Shown here: positions 25,659 to 34,409 of the stretch, one piece after another
Layout: every line of letters begins with the position of its first letter
How positions within the stretch are numbered: the stretch's first letter is position 1
From: Lachnospiraceae bacterium
Lineage (GTDB): Bacteria; Bacillota; Clostridia; Lachnospirales; Lachnospiraceae
Length of the DNA: 64,000 nt
Assembly: GCA_021201665.1 (NCBI GenBank)
Contig: JAJQEO010000023.1
Span: forward strand, 1-64,000
Direction: 5' to 3'
Made by a program: the position numbers and the translations under genes
The notes under the pieces: model-generated
What the model was told of the DNA's origin: nothing
The model's input: only the letters and a program-made list of their open reading frames with translations
The model's database searches: none

Positions 25659-25687
25659 TTGCACATTTCAGAAAGACTGTGTACAAT
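25659..25687 (+). promoter_or_regulatory. Promoter of the HD-GYP gene
   Basis: TTGCAC (25659-25664) and TACAAT (25682-25687) with a 17-base spacer. Confidence 0.75.
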
Positions 25688-25774
25688 ATTTGATTATGAG
25701 AAAATTTAATGTTGAAATGAAAAGCTTTCAGGGAGAAAGGAGCCGCTGAGCGGTTTTACGGGTGAAAGATTATT

Positions 25775-26956
25775 TTGAGCAGATACAGGAATGCTTTAAA
25801 TTTTTTGGAACATTATTCACGTATGATTTGTCTTTGCTTGTTTTGTCTCTTAACATGGCTGTCCTGTGCTGTTAGTGTCTGCGCGGAGACTTCGGACGCA
25901 GACTGGTGGATCAAGACGGTTTACAATGAGAGCAATGGCCTGGATACCGGCGAGGCAAATGCCGTGCTTCAGACCTCTGATGGCTACATATGGATTGGCA
26001 GCTACGGCGGACTGCTTCGCTATGACGGCGTGGATTTTGAGAATTTCAGCATCGGTGATAATTCGGTGGGTTCTTCGAGTATCCGCGCTCTTTATGAGGA
26101 TGAGAGCGGCCTGGCTTTTTCAGCAGCCACTCGCTCTGCCAGCTACACCAATCTGAGCGGAGGAGACTATATGTTCCGCATGGTCGTCTACAATGAAGAT
26201 GGTGTTGAGGGAGAAGAACCCCGCATTGCCATCCATAAGGAATTCCATTTCTGGGAAACTGCCTGGTTTCGCGTGCTGATGATTTTGCTGTTCGTTCTTG
26301 CAGTGATTATAGTATTTCAGATTTCCTACCAGTATCGGGTGCGCAGCCTGAAAAAACGGCAGAAGGAATTGAAACTGATCATTGAACAGTCCCTACATAC
26401 ATTTGCTAATGCAGTTGATGCAAAAGACAAGGACACCAACGGACATTCGGTGCGTGTGGCCGCCTATTCGAAGGAAATTGCGAGGCGGATGAACTTTTCT
26501 GAGGAAGATCAGGAGTGGATTTCCTATATGGCCTTACTGCATGACATCGGCAAGATCGGTATCCCGGATGATATTCTGAAAAAGACAGGGAAATTGTCTC
26601 CCGAAGAATGGGAGATCGTAAAGAGTCATCCGCGCATCGGCGGAGAAATCTTAAGCGAATTCACTGTGATCCCGGACATCGCGGACGGAGCCAAATATCA
26701 TCATGAACACTTTGATGGAAATGGCTACTGCGAGGGACTTAAAGGGGAGGAAATTCCGCTCAAGGCCAGAATTATAGCGATTGCGGATTCTTTTGACGCA
26801 ATGTGTTCCTCTCGCCGCTATCAGTCGGGCAGGCCGCTGGAATATGCACGTGCAGAGCTGCTGCGCTGCAGCGGAACCCAGTTCGACCCGGATATTGTTG
26901 GCTATATGATTGCCATGATTGACGATGGATTTGTAGATCAGATCATGGAGGACTGA
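25775..26956 (+). CDS. HD-GYP phosphodiesterase with a collapsed propeller sensor
   Basis: A signal sequence (~residues 15-38) is followed by the first blade of a two-component-regulator propeller (TVYNESNGL, TSDGYIWIGSYGGLLRYDG). At residue ~118 the frame jumps (LYEDESG to LAFSAATRSASYTNLSGGDY) to the end of a Y_Y_Y domain, so most of the ~600-residue sensor is missing without loss of frame. A transmembrane helix (~165-187) and an HD-GYP domain follow: HDIGKIGIPD and HHEHFDGNGY, the GYP site reading GYC. HD-GYP enzymes degrade c-di-GMP. The start is TTG 25775 or ATG 25823. Activity and input sensing are uncertain. Confidence 0.85.
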   Translation: MSRYRNALNFLEHYSRMICLCLFCLLTWLSCAVSVCAETSDADWWIKTVYNESNGLDTGEANAVLQTSDGYIWIGSYGGLLRYDGVDFENFSIGDNSVGSSSIRALYEDESGLAFSAATRSASYTNLSGGDYMFRMVVYNEDGVEGEEPRIAIHKEFHFWETAWFRVLMILLFVLAVIIVFQISYQYRVRSLKKRQKELKLIIEQSLHTFANAVDAKDKDTNGHSVRVAAYSKEIARRMNFSEEDQEWISYMALLHDIGKIGIPDDILKKTGKLSPEEWEIVKSHPRIGGEILSEFTVIPDIADGAKYHHEHFDGNGYCEGLKGEEIPLKARIIAIADSFDAMCSSRRYQSGRPLEYARAELLRCSGTQFDPDIVGYMIAMIDDGFVDQIMED

Positions 26957-27106
26957 TTAGCAGGCTGCTGTAATCTTAATATGGACAGATATTTCCGGCA
27001 TCCAAAGAAAAAGGAATCTTTTCCTGTGAAACAATAAAAATTTTTGCGAAGGAATGTTTTATTCGTAAGAAATTCGGCAAAATTTGGGGAAATTTGTGAA
27101 AGGTGC

Positions 27107-27135
27107 TTGCATAAAGTCGAAGAACGTGATATAAG
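27107..27135 (+). promoter_or_regulatory. Promoter of the amino-acid ABC transporter operon
   Basis: TTGCAT (27107-27112) and TATAAG (27130-27135) are 17 bases apart. The upstream 26957-27106 is AT-rich with nothing else recognised. Confidence 0.75.
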
Positions 27136-27139
27136 TAGT

Positions 27140-27260
27140 GATTGAGACAAGGCGGTCTGATCAAGGTGGTCAGTCCGTCTTCTTTCATGCACACGGCTGC
27201 AAAAGGAAATTAGTTGCTTGTGTGCATAAAGAAGCTTCCGGCTTATGCCGGACATATTTT
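27140..27260 (+). promoter_or_regulatory. Structured 5' leader of the ABC transporter operon
   Basis: Three stems are visible: GCGGTCTGA with TCAGTCCGT (~27151-27179), ATGCACAC with GTGTGCAT (~27188-27228), and CCGGC-TTAT-GCCGG (~27238-27251). No T tract follows any of them, and no known riboswitch signature was recognised. Confidence 0.5.
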
Positions 27261-27292
27261 ACGTATTTCATGATAAAAGAGGAGGAACTACC

Positions 27293-28384
27293 ATGAAGAA
27301 GAGAATCCTGACGGCTATGCTGGCTGCCATGATGGTTGCGGCCACCCTAAGCGGTTGCAGCTCCAACAAGAGCACGGAGACGGAGGCAACTACGGAGGCT
27401 GTGACCGAGGCGGAGACTGAGACCGAAGAAGTAACCGAGGCAGCTGAGACGGAAGAAGAGACCGAGGAAGTAACCGAGGCAGCTGAGACGGAAGAAGAGA
27501 CCGAAGCAGCCGAGACCGAGGAAGTAACTGAGGCGGCTGAGGCAGAAGAAGAGACCGAAGCAGCCGAGGCCGAGGAAGAGACTGAGGCAGCCGAGACCGA
27601 AGAAGTAGCTGAGGCGGCTGAAACTGAAGAAGATGCTGAAGAATTGGCGGATTATACCCTTAAAGAAGGCGTCCTGATGGTAGGGATGGAGATCGGATAT
27701 CCTCCGATGGAATATTTTGACGAGGATGGCGCGACAGCGATCGGCTTTGACGTTGAGGTAGCTACCGCGCTTGCCGAGGAGCTTGGTCTGGAGCTTGAAA
27801 TTGTGGATACAGCCTGGGACGGCATTTTCGCCGGCGTGACCACGGATAAATATGACTGCATTATGTCTAGTGTTTCTTACACGGATGACAGAAATGAAAA
27901 TTATCTGCTGAGCTCTCCGTATGTGGCGAACGCACCGGTGATCGTGGTTCCGAACGATTCTGATATCGCGGACATCATGGATCTGGACGGCATGACTGTG
28001 GCGGTACAGATGGAGACCACTGCGGACTATCTGATTCAGGAGTACATCGCGGACGGTCTGGACACCGATCTGAGACAGTATGAGAAGGTCATCAACGCGT
28101 TTGACGAAATCAAGGCGGGACGTGTGGATGCTGTCTGCACGGATTCTGTGGTAGCTTCCTACTATTTGGGCGATGATGCCAGCGACTATAAGACGGTATG
28201 GCAGTCTGATGAGAAAGAGCCGATCGTGATCTGCATGAAGAAGGACAATGATGCACTTGCAGAGAAGATCAACGAAGGTATGGCTGCTTTGTTTGAGAAT
28301 GGCACGATGGCTGAGCTGGCTGTGAAGTACTTTGGCACGGAAGACGTGATCGAAGGACTGGCGGAAGGCTTCGGCGTAGAGTAA
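27293..28384 (+). CDS. Amino-acid ABC transporter substrate-binding lipoprotein
   Basis: ATG 27293 follows GGAGGAA. A lipoprotein signal peptide ends in the lipobox LSGC (Cys ~22). Residues ~25-118 are a Glu/Thr/Ala-rich repeat (TEAAETEEETE units) that spaces the binding domain from the membrane. The rest is a solute-binding protein family 3 domain for polar amino acids: GVLMVGMEIGYPPMEYFDEDG, GFDVEVATALAEELG and WDGIFAGVTTDKYD. It is the first gene of an operon with permease and ATPase. The exact amino acid cannot be assigned. Confidence 0.93.
   Translation: MKKRILTAMLAAMMVAATLSGCSSNKSTETEATTEAVTEAETETEEVTEAAETEEETEEVTEAAETEEETEAAETEEVTEAAEAEEETEAAEAEEETEAAETEEVAEAAETEEDAEELADYTLKEGVLMVGMEIGYPPMEYFDEDGATAIGFDVEVATALAEELGLELEIVDTAWDGIFAGVTTDKYDCIMSSVSYTDDRNENYLLSSPYVANAPVIVVPNDSDIADIMDLDGMTVAVQMETTADYLIQEYIADGLDTDLRQYEKVINAFDEIKAGRVDAVCTDSVVASYYLGDDASDYKTVWQSDEKEPIVICMKKDNDALAEKINEGMAALFENGTMAELAVKYFGTEDVIEGLAEGFGVE
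27365..27640 (+). repeat. Degenerate repeat encoding the lipoprotein linker
   Basis: Repeated GAGGCAGCTGAGACGGAAGA-like units encode the acidic spacer. Units are multiples of three bases and probably vary in number between strains. Confidence 0.8.
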
Positions 28385-28473
28385 TTTACACGGAATGAAA
28401 GCTGCGCGGATAAAGAAGCCGCGCGTGTGAAGGCAAAGATCGCGCGGGAAATCTGCGCGTGAAGAAAGCACGG

Positions 28474-28523
28474 ACGCATGCGGGCGCGGGAAATACTGCT
28501 TGTGCAGTCCCGCGCCCGTGCGT
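28474..28523 (+). repeat. Strong intercistronic hairpin after the binding-protein gene
   Basis: GCGGGCGCGGGA with TCCCGCGCCCG, extended by ACGCA/TGCGT, gives a stem of about 16 bp with an internal CTGC-TTGT-GCAG loop. No T tract follows. In ABC operons such structures can protect the binding-protein mRNA and lower downstream expression. Confidence 0.75.
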
Positions 28524-28536
28524 GTAAAACCACGTT

Positions 28537-28563
28537 GTAACTGTTTGGTACCTTCACAGTTAT
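28537..28563 (-). repeat. Dispersed repeat (AACTGTGAAGGTACTG family), inverted copy
   Basis: The reverse strand reads ATAACTGTGAAGGTACC then AAACAGTTAC, the same short palindrome as before mreB, pyrK and the HAD gene. Confidence 0.75.
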
Positions 28564-28672
28564 ACTACATCAATTGCAGAAGATTGAATTCAGGTGACAG
28601 TTCAGAAGAACAAAACCAGAAGCTGTGGCCTGTTGTTCTGAATTGTTATCAGAAAAAAGGATGGGTTGGGAT

Positions 28673-29326
28673 ATGTTAGATAGAATCATACTGTGGATGC
28701 CGCAGCTTTTAAAAGGCGCCAGAACCACAATCATTATCACGGTCATTTCAGTCAGCATCGGACTGGTACTGGCGGTTTTCCTTGCCCTGGGCAAGATGTC
28801 GAAGCATAAGATCATCAATGCGCCATGCAGCGCATACATCTTTTTCTTCCGCGGGACTCCGCTGCTGATGCAGATTTATTTCATTTACTTTGGCCTGCCG
28901 CAGCTGAATCCGGCACTGACGATCCAGAGCGCTTTTACGGCTGCGCTGATCGCCTATGTACTGAACACGGCTGCCTATCTGGCGGAGAACATCCGGGCGG
29001 GAATCCAGTCTATCGATAAGGGGCAGTTTGAGGCATCCAAAGCACTTGGGCTCACCTACGGACAGACGATGCGTCTGGTGATTATTCCCCAGACCGTGCG
29101 GAGGCTCATCCCTCCGGTGGGCAACGAGTTCATCATGGTTCTGAAAGACGTTTCCCTGGTAGCCATCATTGGCCTGACGGATCTGACCAAGGTGACGAGG
29201 GCGATCTCTTCCTCGTCCGCCACGGCACTCGTCTACATACCGGCCATGATTCTGTATCTGATTATCACTGCGTTCTTCACCTTTATTTTCAATAAGCTGG
29301 AGAATAAATATTCGGTATATCAATAA
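28673..29326 (+). CDS. Amino-acid ABC transporter permease
   Basis: HisM/GlnP-type permease of the polar amino-acid family. From ATG 28673 ([16 protein letters not shown]) it is 217 residues with five hydrophobic segments. The family motif [17 protein letters not shown] and the EAA loop [20 protein letters not shown], which contacts the ATPase, are clear. ATGs at 28625 and 28661 are alternatives; no start has an ideal ribosome site. The ATPase gene follows after 16 bases. Confidence 0.93.
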   Translation: MLDRIILWMPQLLKGARTTIIITVISVSIGLVLAVFLALGKMSKHKIINAPCSAYIFFFRGTPLLMQIYFIYFGLPQLNPALTIQSAFTAALIAYVLNTAAYLAENIRAGIQSIDKGQFEASKALGLTYGQTMRLVIIPQTVRRLIPPVGNEFIMVLKDVSLVAIIGLTDLTKVTRAISSSSATALVYIPAMILYLIITAFFTFIFNKLENKYSVYQ

Positions 29327-29342
29327 GGGGAGGAATAAGTTC

Positions 29343-30101
29343 ATGTCGATGATTCGCACGGAAAATGTCTGCAAGAATTTCGGGGATCTGAAGGTCCTCA
29401 AAAATGTAAACCTGACAGTAGAGACGGGCGAGGTGGTGGTCATCATCGGCCCGTCGGGCGCCGGAAAATCTACATTTCTGCGCTCCTTAAATACGCTGGA
29501 GAAAATCACCAGCGGCAAGATTTATATTGAGGATAAGTTGTTTTATCACCGGGAGAATGACACGACAGTCAGCAAGATGGAAAAGGAAGAGTTTTCCAGT
29601 ATGCTGCTGGAAATGGGGATGGTTTTTCAGCAGTTTAACTTATTTCCTCATCTGACCGTGCTGGAAAATGTCATGCTCGCGCCGGTAAATGTACGCAAAC
29701 GTGATAAGGGTGAGGCGGAAAAGGTCGCATGTGACCTGCTTGAGAAGGTCGGACTGATCGACAAGGCGGATGTTTACCCGTCCAGGCTTTCCGGCGGACA
29801 GCAGCAGCGTGTGGCAATTGCGAGAACCCTGGCGATGGAGCCTAAGGTCATGCTTTTTGATGAGCCGACTTCGGCACTGGATCCGGAGCTGGTGGGCGAG
29901 GTGCTGAACGTGATGAAGGATCTGGCCAACCAGGGGATGACGATGCTCTGCGTCACCCATGAGATGGGCTTTGCCAGGGAGGTGGCGGACAAGGTGATCT
30001 TTATGGCGGACGGGCAGATTCTGGAAGAGGGGAAACCCGAAGAGGTCTTTGCCAATCCAAAAACACCGCAGGCACAGCAGTTCTTAAGAAGCGTACTGTA
30101 A
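29343..30101 (+). CDS. glnQ: Amino-acid ABC transporter ATP-binding protein
   Basis: 252-residue GlnQ/HisP-type ATPase. Walker [10 protein letters not shown] near residue 39, Q-loop [13 protein letters not shown], signature [14 protein letters not shown] near 144, Walker [15 protein letters not shown] and the switch CVTHEMGF are all intact. A GGGGAGG ribosome site precedes it. The FLRSLNTLE segment is typical for polar amino-acid importers. It ends the operon, although the EamA gene follows after only 20 bases and may be co-transcribed. Confidence 0.96.
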   Translation: MSMIRTENVCKNFGDLKVLKNVNLTVETGEVVVIIGPSGAGKSTFLRSLNTLEKITSGKIYIEDKLFYHRENDTTVSKMEKEEFSSMLLEMGMVFQQFNLFPHLTVLENVMLAPVNVRKRDKGEAEKVACDLLEKVGLIDKADVYPSRLSGGQQQRVAIARTLAMEPKVMLFDEPTSALDPELVGEVLNVMKDLANQGMTMLCVTHEMGFAREVADKVIFMADGQILEEGKPEEVFANPKTPQAQQFLRSVL

Positions 30102-30121
30102 AAGGAGTATACTGTAAAATC

Positions 30122-31222
30122 ATGAATAAATTTGTATTGAGACAGTCCCTGCTCCTTTTATTAACGGCGGCTATCTGGGGCGTTGCTTTTGTTGCCCAGA
30201 GCGTTGGGATGGACTATGTCCAGCCTTTTACATTTAATGCCGTGAGAAACGTGATCGGCGGGGCGGTGCTTCTGCCGGTGATTTTCTTTTTAGACGGACA
30301 GAAGGCTCATAGAGGAAAAACAAAAACTGCATATCTGTCATCCGATCCTGCGAAACAGTCAGATACACAAACAGTCGCACAGGCTGACATGCAAACATGT
30401 AAGCAAACAGAAGCGCAAACAAGTATGCAAACGATCGCGCAAACTGATATGCAGACGAAAGCGCAAACAGGTAAGCAAACGGAAACGCAATCAGAGTCCT
30501 CTACAGAGCTGGGTGTGTCGTCAGCTTTTGCAACAAAGGACCTGCTTGCGGGCGGGTTTAGCTGCGGGGTGATTCTTTTTCTGGCCTCCAGCCTGCAGCA
30601 GTTTGGCATTCAGTACACATCGGTCGGTAAAGCTGGCTTTATCACAGCAATGTACATCGTACTGGTGCCGATCTTTGGCATATTTCTTCATAAAAAGACA
30701 GGGCTGCGCGTGTGGATTGCGGTGGCTATGGCTGTCGCGGGGCTGTATTTGCTCTGTATGACAGGCGACAGCCTGGCACTGAACCGGGGCGACGCCCTGG
30801 TTCTGCTTTGTGCGGTGGCGTTTACCTTCCACATTCTGGTCATTGATCATTTTAGCTCACGTGTGGATGGGGTGAAAATGTCCTGCATCCAGTTTTTTAC
30901 CTGCGGATTGCTCTCGGCGATCGGGATGCTCCTCTTTGAGACTCCGCAGATTTCCCAGATTCTGGCAGCCTGGATGCCGATATTGTATGCGGGCGTGATG
31001 TCCTGCGGCGTGGCATATACCCTCCAGATCGTCGGGCAGCGCGGCATGAATCCGACCGTAGCATCGCTGATTCTGAGCCTGGAGTCCGTGATTTCCCTGC
31101 TTTCCGGTTGGGTGATTCTTCATCAGAGTCTGTCCGGACGGGAATTGGCAGGATGCTTGATCATGTTTGCCGCGATCATACTGGTGCAGCTTCCGGGCGG
31201 TCAGAAGGAAGTTCACGCTTGA
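30122..31222 (+). CDS. EamA/DMT superfamily transporter with repeat insertion
   Basis: The 366-residue protein has about ten hydrophobic segments and two EamA repeats (AAIWGVAFVAQSVGMDY; GVMSCGVAYTLQIVGQRG). EamA proteins export or import small metabolites; the substrate is unknown. Residues ~64-138, in a loop after an early membrane helix, are foreign: they contain ~10 copies of a 4-residue Gln-Thr repeat (MQTIAQTDMQTKAQT). Typical family members have ~290-310 residues, so the insertion accounts for the excess. The ribosome site AAGGAG is 16 bases upstream, unusually far. Confidence 0.9.
   Translation: MNKFVLRQSLLLLLTAAIWGVAFVAQSVGMDYVQPFTFNAVRNVIGGAVLLPVIFFLDGQKAHRGKTKTAYLSSDPAKQSDTQTVAQADMQTCKQTEAQTSMQTIAQTDMQTKAQTGKQTETQSESSTELGVSSAFATKDLLAGGFSCGVILFLASSLQQFGIQYTSVGKAGFITAMYIVLVPIFGIFLHKKTGLRVWIAVAMAVAGLYLLCMTGDSLALNRGDALVLLCAVAFTFHILVIDHFSSRVDGVKMSCIQFFTCGLLSAIGMLLFETPQISQILAAWMPILYAGVMSCGVAYTLQIVGQRGMNPTVASLILSLESVISLLSGWVILHQSLSGRELAGCLIMFAAIILVQLPGGQKEVHA
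30355..30495 (+). repeat. 12-bp tandem repeat inside the EamA gene
   Basis: About ten degenerate copies of a GCGCAAACAGGT-like unit, each encoding x-x-Gln-Thr. The unit keeps the reading frame at any copy number. Confidence 0.85.
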
Positions 31223-31390
31223 CAAATATACATGCAGGACTTAAAATCAGAAAAGTAAGCAGGACATAGATTTGAAAACTACGTAATGAAAATTTAAAAC
31301 ATCAAGATGAATAATTTCCGTAGTCTGGGTATGTGAGTTACTATGTGCAGCTTTACTCGTGCGATTATAAAAAATATGAGGGAGGCAGCT

Positions 31391-32278
31391 ATGGGAGAAT
31401 ATATTTTGAGCTGTTGTTCGACTGTGGATTTGACAAAGGAGCATCTGGAGGGACGGCGGATTCATTATGCCTGCATGCACTATTCCCTGGATGGGAAGGA
31501 ATACATGGATGATCTCGGAGTGACAATGCCGTTTGACCAGTTTTACAAGGCCATGCAGGATGGCGCTGATACGAAAACATCCCAGATCAATGTGGAGGAA
31601 TTTCTGAAATATTTCCGGCCATTTCTGGAGCAGGGGCTGGATATTCTGCATGTCAGCCTCTCCAGCGGGATTTCCGGCACTTATAATTCCGCCTGTGTCG
31701 CCCGGGATATGCTTTCTGAAGAGTTCCCGGAACGCAAGATTCTGGTAGCGGATTCTCTTGCTGCGTCCTCCGGGTACGGACTGATGATGGACATGCTCGC
31801 AGACATGCGGGACACCGGAGCCTCTCTTTTGACGTTGTACGACTGGATTCTGGCAAACCGGCTGACCATCCATCACTGGTTTTTTTCCTCTGATCTGACC
31901 TTTTTTATCAAGGGCGGCCGGATCTCAAAAACGTCCGGATTCTTTGGAAACATGCTGAATATTTGCCCACTTATGAATGTGAACGACGAGGGCAAGCTGA
32001 TTCCGCGCGCCAATATCCGCGGCAAGCGTACGGTTATCAAAAAAATAGCGGAGAAAATGAAGGAACATGCTGTGAAGGGGACGAATTACAGCGGGAAATG
32101 CTACATGTCTCACTCTGCGTGCTACGAGGACGCCCGGGCAGTAGCGGATCTGGTAGAGGCTGCATTTCCAAATCTCGCAGAGCCGGTGCAGATTTACAGC
32201 ATCGGCACGACCATCGGCAGCCATACCGGGCCGGGGACGGTCGCGTTATTTTTTGTCGGAGATATGCGGACACGCTGA
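31391..32278 (+). CDS. DegV family fatty-acid-binding protein
   Basis: DegV/FakB-like proteins bind a fatty acid for phosphorylation by FakA. From ATG 31391 (GGGAGG upstream) 295 residues. Family features: a CSTVDLT opening (for the usual STxDL), TSQINVEEF, the Gly/Ser loop HVSLSSGISGTYNSA, DSLAASSGYGL, and the C-terminal IGTTIGSHTGPGTVALFF. The gene is single; no fakA is near. A second longer frame begins at 31343 but has no ribosome site. Confidence 0.92.
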   Translation: MGEYILSCCSTVDLTKEHLEGRRIHYACMHYSLDGKEYMDDLGVTMPFDQFYKAMQDGADTKTSQINVEEFLKYFRPFLEQGLDILHVSLSSGISGTYNSACVARDMLSEEFPERKILVADSLAASSGYGLMMDMLADMRDTGASLLTLYDWILANRLTIHHWFFSSDLTFFIKGGRISKTSGFFGNMLNICPLMNVNDEGKLIPRANIRGKRTVIKKIAEKMKEHAVKGTNYSGKCYMSHSACYEDARAVADLVEAAFPNLAEPVQIYSIGTTIGSHTGPGTVALFFVGDMRTR

Positions 32279-32389
32279 CGGGTGCAGTATTTCCTGAAAG
32301 CGGACGATTACAGGCTGACAGGCGAGGCAACCATCTGGCGGGGAACAATTGTAAATGATGACAGGCGCGGTAATTCTTCTGCGGAGGGA

Positions 32390-34066
32390 TTACCGCTTCA
32401 TTAGATCCTCCTCATCCACGATTAGTTTGATTGCCCAGGGAGGGACATCTACATCGCGGTAATCCTCGCGCAGGAACACAAAAGCAGTGTCATAGGGCGG
32501 TTTTTTGACCGGAAATATGCCATAGCCGTCCGTGAAATAGATCAGTCCGCGCAGCTTTGTGAAGCAGCCCTTGCACATCAGCTCCTTTACTCTCGCAAAC
32601 GGAGGACGAAAGTCGGTTCCGCCGAAGCCCCGGATGGTAAAATGCTCCAGATACCGCTGCATTTCCTCGTGGTTTGTGATCAGCACGTCCTCCTGCACCC
32701 GGTCGTCACATTGCAGGATGTGGATATGGATTTTGCGGAAAAAGCTTTCTGATTCACTTAAGATGCTGTAGGTTTCCTCCAGAAAATGCAGCAGCAGGTC
32801 TCCCTGGCAGGACATGGAGGTGTCCAGCACGATCACAAAATCCTCAATTTTCTTTACTTCCTTTGTCTCCAGAGGCTCAATCAAAGGCAGGTTGCCGTAC
32901 AAGTCCATACCGTAGTGGTAGTAAATATAGTCAAATGAGTCCAGATCTACCTGCATTTCTTCCTTTAATACAGAAAATTTTCTCAGAAAATCCCGATAAT
33001 CATAGCGGTGCCAGTTTGCGGCACAGACCTGTTCTTCGAGTGCTTTTACATCATCGGAAGTATCTTTCCCGAAGGTTTCCAGCTCCGTCTGCATGCGGTC
33101 ACGGATATCGTCCCATTTTTTCTTAGCATTTGCAAGTGAAGGGTTGATATTGTCAGACTCCTGCTTTGTGTCCTGTGAATCGTCTAAAGAATCTGCCCCG
33201 GCACTTTGCGTGGAAGGGGATGGATTATGCTGATGAGGATCTTTGGGAAGCTCCCAGCGGCTGTGGTCATCCACGGTAAATTCCCGCTTCAGACGGTCAA
33301 GCTGCGCCCGGTCCGGGTGGATGGCGCAGAGAATACGGTAAACGCGCTGGGCTGTCAAAGCGGGGCGGGAGGTCTTTTCACTGGTGAGAGCCGGTCTGTC
33401 TGAACGGACATCTGTAGGCGCAGGAGACCCATTCGTATAAATACGCTGGTCGGATGAGTGCGTATCTGTATCCATCCGGGAATTAAGATCATTTAAATAC
33501 ACATCTGTCCGAACAGGACGATCTTTCGAGAACGAGCTTGTCTGAGAAGAAGCATTCTTCGAAGATATGCCTGATGAAAAAGATTTCGAAAATGAATCCG
33601 TGCTGCAAACAAGGACGGGTACATCGGTGGTACGGAGTGTACGGTAAAATTCCCTGCGCAGGGCAGACTGGGGGCAGTGCACTGCCCGGATATAGAGTCC
33701 GTCGATGACTGCCTCTGCGGCCACATCGCAGGCGAGATTCCAGTATTCGGGGTCACGGTCGCCGCGCACCCACGGATGCGCGAACAGACAATGCAGGATG
33801 CTGTGCAGATAGAGCCGGTTGATCCTTTCGCGCCCTTTGCGAAAAACAGAGACTATCTGGTCAGGCTGAAAATAGTAAGAGCTGCCGTCCGTCCCGGCGG
33901 TTCGGATCTGAGCGTCCGGGGAGAATGCAAGCAAGGAGAGCGCCACATCCAGAAACCGCATATTCAGATACAATTCATTTTGCGCACCGCGTAGAATATC
34001 GCGCGCAATGTCTTCAAAGGCAGCGGTACGCGCCTGCTCGTCATAAATGACACCCATAAAATGCAA
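32390..34066 (-). CDS. DUF2201-type protein: metallopeptidase-like and VWA domains
   Basis: The N-terminal part (HSILHCLFAH near residue 88) resembles the putative metallopeptidase domain of DUF2201, and the C-terminal part (~405-558) is a VWA-like domain with a MIDAS-type DTSMS (~409-413) and GGTDFRPPF. Such proteins normally partner a MoxR ATPase, and one is encoded 2.2 kb away on the same strand. Residues ~155-240 are a low-complexity Ser/Thr/Asp/Arg segment that looks inserted, and ~285-310 is Ser/Asp-rich. The start is TTG 34066 with GGAAG close by, or ATG 34057. The function is unknown; a metal-dependent chaperone-like role is inference. Confidence 0.82.
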   Translation of the reverse strand: MHFMGVIYDEQARTAAFEDIARDILRGAQNELYLNMRFLDVALSLLAFSPDAQIRTAGTDGSSYYFQPDQIVSVFRKGRERINRLYLHSILHCLFAHPWVRGDRDPEYWNLACDVAAEAVIDGLYIRAVHCPQSALRREFYRTLRTTDVPVLVCSTDSFSKSFSSGISSKNASSQTSSFSKDRPVRTDVYLNDLNSRMDTDTHSSDQRIYTNGSPAPTDVRSDRPALTSEKTSRPALTAQRVYRILCAIHPDRAQLDRLKREFTVDDHSRWELPKDPHQHNPSPSTQSAGADSLDDSQDTKQESDNINPSLANAKKKWDDIRDRMQTELETFGKDTSDDVKALEEQVCAANWHRYDYRDFLRKFSVLKEEMQVDLDSFDYIYYHYGMDLYGNLPLIEPLETKEVKKIEDFVIVLDTSMSCQGDLLLHFLEETYSILSESESFFRKIHIHILQCDDRVQEDVLITNHEEMQRYLEHFTIRGFGGTDFRPPFARVKELMCKGCFTKLRGLIYFTDGYGIFPVKKPPYDTAFVFLREDYRDVDVPPWAIKLIVDEEDLMKR

Positions 34067-34140
34067 TTTCTTCCTTTCTTTTCTGCCGGGTATTCTGATA
34101 TTTTTCTGTCAGGAGAGCGCCATTCTGATCCGGGCTTAAA

Positions 34141-34210
34141 ATGCGGTTTTGTCAGGTTGACTATTTCCTGTTTTCGGCGCGATTTTGTCAGGCGGTCGTT
34201 CCTGTTTTGA
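34141..34210 (+). repeat. Two tandem ~34-bp copies in the VWA-ilvE spacer
   Basis: GCGGTTTTGTCAGG and GCGATTTTGTCAGG each begin a ~34-base unit ending TTCCTGTTTT. The spacer 34067-34409 otherwise holds only the ilvE promoter. Confidence 0.65.
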
Positions 34211-34265
34211 TTTGCCTCCTGTTACTATAAATCGAAATCAGCGGGAATGCAAGTAAAAGAAACTC

Positions 34266-34294
34266 TTGACAGTCTATTTTTGTGAGCGTAAACT
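34266..34294 (+). promoter_or_regulatory. Promoter of ilvE
   Basis: A consensus TTGACA (34266-34271) and TAAACT (34289-34294) with a 17-base spacer. It rules out the ATG at 34266 as the ilvE start. Confidence 0.85.
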
Positions 34295-34409
34295 AGGAAA
34301 AGCAAGTTTGTTGTGCAAGGGATTATGGGAACATGCGGTAATCCGGCAGAACAGGGCAGACGATGAGGAGTTGCCTGCGATTCCATTATACAAAGGAAGG
34401 ACAAGGATT

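Noticed and set aside
27136-27292. T-box leader before the amino-acid ABC operon
   Set aside because: AAGGTGGTCAGTCCGTC recalls the T-box core, but the AGGGTGGNACCGCG element, specifier loop and terminator are missing.
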